This document shows positions 6,206 to 8,470 of a DNA stretch of 8,470 nucleotides, piece by piece; within the stretch, counting starts at the first letter, position 1; each line of letters starts with the position of its first letter. Source of the stretch: an uncultured Eubacteriales bacterium (lineage in GTDB: Bacteria; Bacillota; Clostridia; Peptostreptococcales; Anaerovoracaceae); contig CADCRD010000045.1 in the NCBI GenBank assembly GCA_902803725.1, positions 1 to 8,470 of the forward strand, written 5' to 3'. Position numbers and translations under genes: made by a program. The notes beneath the pieces are model-generated. The model ran no database searches. It saw only the letters and a list, made by a program, of their open reading frames with translations, and was not told where the DNA came from.

Positions 6206-7876
6206 ATGGAAAACAAAATGTTTTGTTATCAGTGCCAGGAAACGGCAGGATGTGCCGGCTGCAAGGTGAAGGGAGTGTGCGGAAAAGAACCGGAAGTTGC
6301 AGCGATGCAGGATCTGCTGGTTTATGTGACAAAAGGACTGTCTGCTGCAGCCACTCAGATGAGAGCTGAGGGCCGCCAGGTAAGCAAAGATGTAAATCAC
6401 ATGGTCACACTCAATCTTTTCGTTACGATAACCAACGCGAATTTTGACCGCGAAGCCATCATTGAAAGAATCAAGGCAACATTGGCAGCGAAAGAAGAAC
6501 TGCTGGCGTCACTCAGAGCAGTGACCGGATCATCTGATAATGCTGAACTGGCAGGTAAAACAGGACTGCCGGATGCTGCGATATGGAACGGCGGCGAGGA
6601 TGAATTTGAGGCAAAAGCAGCAACAGTTGGTGTTCTTGCGACAGAAGATGAAGATATCCGCAGTCTGCGCGAACTGATCACTTATGGACTGAAGGGCCTC
6701 GCTGCTTATTCAAAACATGCAAACGCTCTGCTCAAAGATAATGAAGAGACGGACGCGTTTATTCAGAGCGCTCTGGCAAAAACACTCGACGACAGTCTGA
6801 CGATCGACGATCTGGTCGCGCTGACTCTTCAGACCGGCAAGTATGGAGTCGACGGAATGGCTCTGCTGGATGAGGCAAATACTTCAGCTTATGGAAATCC
6901 TGAGATCACATCTGTTGATATCGGCGTTCGTAACAATCCCGGCATCCTCATTTCAGGTCACGATCTCAGAGATCTGGAGATGCTGCTGGAGCAGACAAAG
7001 GGGACGGGTGTAGATGTTTACACTCATTCGGAAATGCTGCCGGCGCATTACTATCCGGCGTTCAAAAAGTATGATCATTTAGCAGGCAACTACGGCAACG
7101 CATGGTGGAAGCAGAAAGAAGAATTTGAAAAATTTGGCGGACCGAACCTCATGACGACCAACTGCGTCGTTCCGCCGGCTGACAGCTACAAGGACAGACT
7201 CTGGACGACAGGTGCAACAGGTTTCCCGGGCTGCAAACACATCGATGGCGCTTATGGTGAGGAAAAGGATTTTTCGGCTATCATCGAGCAGGCAAAGAGC
7301 TGTCCGGCTCCTGAAGAGATCGAGACAGGCAGTATTGTCGGTGGATTTGCGCACGAGCAGGTATTTGCTCTGGCCGATACAGTTGTTGATGCTGTAAAGA
7401 GCGGAGCCATCAGAAAGTTTGTCGTCATGGCAGGCTGCGACGGACGCATGAAATCAAGAGAGTACTACAAAGAATTTGCGGAGAAGCTTCCTGAGGACGT
7501 TGTTATCCTCACGGCAGGATGTGCAAAATACAAATACAATAAACTGGATCTCGGTGACATAGGCGGCATCCCGAGAGTTCTGGATGCGGGACAGTGCAAT
7601 GATTCATACTCACTGGCACTGATCGCTCTGAAGCTGAAAGAGGTATTCGGCCTAGATGACATAAACGACCTTCCAATCGTTTATAACATTGCATGGTACG
7701 AACAGAAGGCCGTTATCGTGCTGCTGGCTCTGCTGTACCTGGGCGTAAAGAACATCCATCTGGGGCCGACACTGCCGGCATTCCTCTCACCGAATGTTGC
7801 TAATGTGCTGGTTGAAAACTTCGGTATCAGCGGCATCACAACAGTCGATGAAGATCTGAAGCTGATGATCGGATAA
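6206..7876 (+). CDS. hcp: Hydroxylamine reductase (hybrid cluster protein)
   Basis: Cytosolic iron-sulfur protein that reduces hydroxylamine to ammonia in vitro and, in enteric bacteria, acts as a nitric oxide reductase; generally a nitrosative-stress protein in anaerobes. The 556-residue product is of normal length. The N-terminal Cys set C7-x2-C10-x8-C19-x5-C25 is the strict-anaerobe arrangement that holds a cubane [4Fe-4S], unlike the enterobacterial spacing. All hybrid Fe-S-O cluster ligands can be matched to the Desulfovibrio vulgaris protein: H252, E276, C320, C411 (the persulfide position), C439, C464 and E499, with constant offsets of 8 and then 5. The gene stands alone between a 640-base non-coding region and a strong terminator. 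No Hcr-type NADH oxidoreductase is in the window, so its electron donor is unknown, perhaps ferredoxin or rubredoxin. ATG 6206 is fixed by AAGGAGG. Confidence 0.97.
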   Translation: MENKMFCYQCQETAGCAGCKVKGVCGKEPEVAAMQDLLVYVTKGLSAAATQMRAEGRQVSKDVNHMVTLNLFVTITNANFDREAIIERIKATLAAKEELLASLRAVTGSSDNAELAGKTGLPDAAIWNGGEDEFEAKAATVGVLATEDEDIRSLRELITYGLKGLAAYSKHANALLKDNEETDAFIQSALAKTLDDSLTIDDLVALTLQTGKYGVDGMALLDEANTSAYGNPEITSVDIGVRNNPGILISGHDLRDLEMLLEQTKGTGVDVYTHSEMLPAHYYPAFKKYDHLAGNYGNAWWKQKEEFEKFGGPNLMTTNCVVPPADSYKDRLWTTGATGFPGCKHIDGAYGEEKDFSAIIEQAKSCPAPEEIETGSIVGGFAHEQVFALADTVVDAVKSGAIRKFVVMAGCDGRMKSREYYKEFAEKLPEDVVILTAGCAKYKYNKLDLGDIGGIPRVLDAGQCNDSYSLALIALKLKEVFGLDDINDLPIVYNIAWYEQKAVIVLLALLYLGVKNIHLGPTLPAFLSPNVANVLVENFGISGITTVDEDLKLMIG

Positions 7877-7942
7877 GCATTCTGGCCGTGAAGGCCGCGT
7901 GATTTTAAAGCGATATAATGGACTGAACATAGTTTAAATGAG

Positions 7943-7990
7943 GCTGTCGCACTGGAAAAAATGATCCGATGCGACAGCTGTTTTGTTTTT
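7943..7990 (+). terminator. Rho-independent terminator after hcp
   Basis: A perfect 9-base-pair stem, GCTGTCGCA (7943-7951) with TGCGACAGC (7970-7978), encloses an 18-base loop and is followed by the T-rich tail TGTTTTGTTTTT. It begins 66 bases after the hcp stop. A small GGCC/GGCC hairpin at 7884-7896 precedes it but has no T run. Confidence 0.88.
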
Positions 7991-8470
7991 AACTAAATTG
8001 GAAAAGATATACTCAAAATAAGATTATAATGCCATTGAATTTTTGGGCTTGTTTGTCAAATGTTAGTCGTAATAGATACAATTATAACAACATAAAGAAG
8101 TACTGAAAAATGCAAAAAACCATTTTACGGCAAATCGTCAGAATATACAAAAAAGCAGTCAACAAGTAAACATTCATTGTCTTTTGATCAAAATATTCGT
8201 TCGCTTACCGGAACCGATGTCGCACTTGTTTGCGCTGCAATAACCGGAGGATTATCTTTTGTGGATTTCGGGAACATTGCCTTTAATCGGGTGTGTGTTT
8301 AAAAATATGAATGAATAAAATGATTTTTGATCAGAGCCCGCCGGAATCCGGAGTTGTAAGCGTATTCAAATGAGAATTCTCTCATGAATAAATGAAAAAA
8401 TAGTCGCTTATAAAAATATTGCTGCGCACTTGAAAACAGTCCGAATATTTCTTAAACTAAAGACAGACAA
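7991..8470. other. AT-rich right-end region without a supported gene
   Basis: Nothing here is recognisable as a known gene on either strand. It contains a plausible rightward promoter (8053-8082). ATG 8110 opens a frame for a 19-residue basic peptide (MQKTILRQIVRIYKKAVNK, ending at 8169) with a weak AAAGAAG 9 bases upstream. From 8096 to 8302 another frame is open for 68 codons without ATG; its last part reads like a hydrophobic protein segment (ALVCAAITGGLSF) and may be gene debris. A 6-base-pair hairpin, ATGAGA/TCTCAT around ATTC, sits at 8370-8385 without a T tail. Confidence 0.4.
8053..8082 (+). promoter_or_regulatory. Candidate sigma-70-type promoter pointing right
   Basis: TTGTCA (8053-8058, 5 of 6 to consensus), an 18-base spacer, and TACAAT (8077-8082, 5 of 6). 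It lies downstream of the hcp terminator and would start a transcript near 8089. No gene with a good ribosome binding site follows within the window, so it may serve a gene beyond the right edge, a short peptide, or nothing. Confidence 0.35.

Noticed and set aside
7884..7896. GGCC-GTGAA-GGCC hairpin after hcp as a terminator
   Set aside because: Only 4 base pairs and no following T run; the hairpin at 7943-7978 is much the better terminator.
7914..7919. TATAAT between the hcp stop and its terminator
   Set aside because: No -35 at any suitable spacing, and a transcript would run straight into the terminator.

Overview
The window looks like part of the chromosome of a strictly anaerobic, moderate-G+C member of the Bacillota (Clostridia-like). 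The evidence is indirect: strong AGGAGG-type ribosome binding sites, U-tailed terminators, AT-rich intergenic DNA, and a hybrid cluster protein with the Cys pattern typical of strict anaerobes. I cannot assign a genus. All recognised genes are on the + strand.

Region 1 (left edge to 5561) holds five co-directional genes that look like one carbohydrate-type catabolic cluster: a class III PLP aminotransferase (cut by the left edge), a class II aldolase/epimerase with an added half-domain, a TetR/AcrR regulator, an FGGY sugar kinase and a small GtrA-family membrane protein. Gaps are about 29, 91, 69 and 48 bases and no convincing terminator lies between them. A kinase plus a class II aldolase is the standard way to phosphorylate a ketose or polyol-derived sugar and then cleave or epimerise it. 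The aminotransferase suggests that the substrate carries nitrogen, or that a carbonyl intermediate is aminated. The actual substrate cannot be read from the sequence. A perfect 10-bp palindrome ahead of the tetR-type gene is a possible operator.

Region 2 (5562 to about 6205) is an AT-rich, 640-base non-coding stretch. It carries two diverged tandem copies (offset about 184 bases) of one unit: a shared 14-base box, a -10-like element and a hairpin whose loop sequence is conserved while part of its stem changes in a paired way. The first hairpin is followed by T6 and looks like an intrinsic terminator. The two copies may be paired small-RNA genes, and this is the least explained signal in the window. 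The rest is the hcp promoter region and a possibly folded 5' leader.

Region 3 (6206 to 7990) is a single-gene unit: hcp (hybrid cluster protein, hydroxylamine reductase/NO detoxification) with every cluster ligand present, closed by a strong terminator.

Region 4 (7991 to 8470) is AT-rich and holds no gene I can support. It has one good-looking sigma-70-type promoter pointing right, a possible 19-residue basic peptide and a start-less open frame of 68 codons that may be debris.
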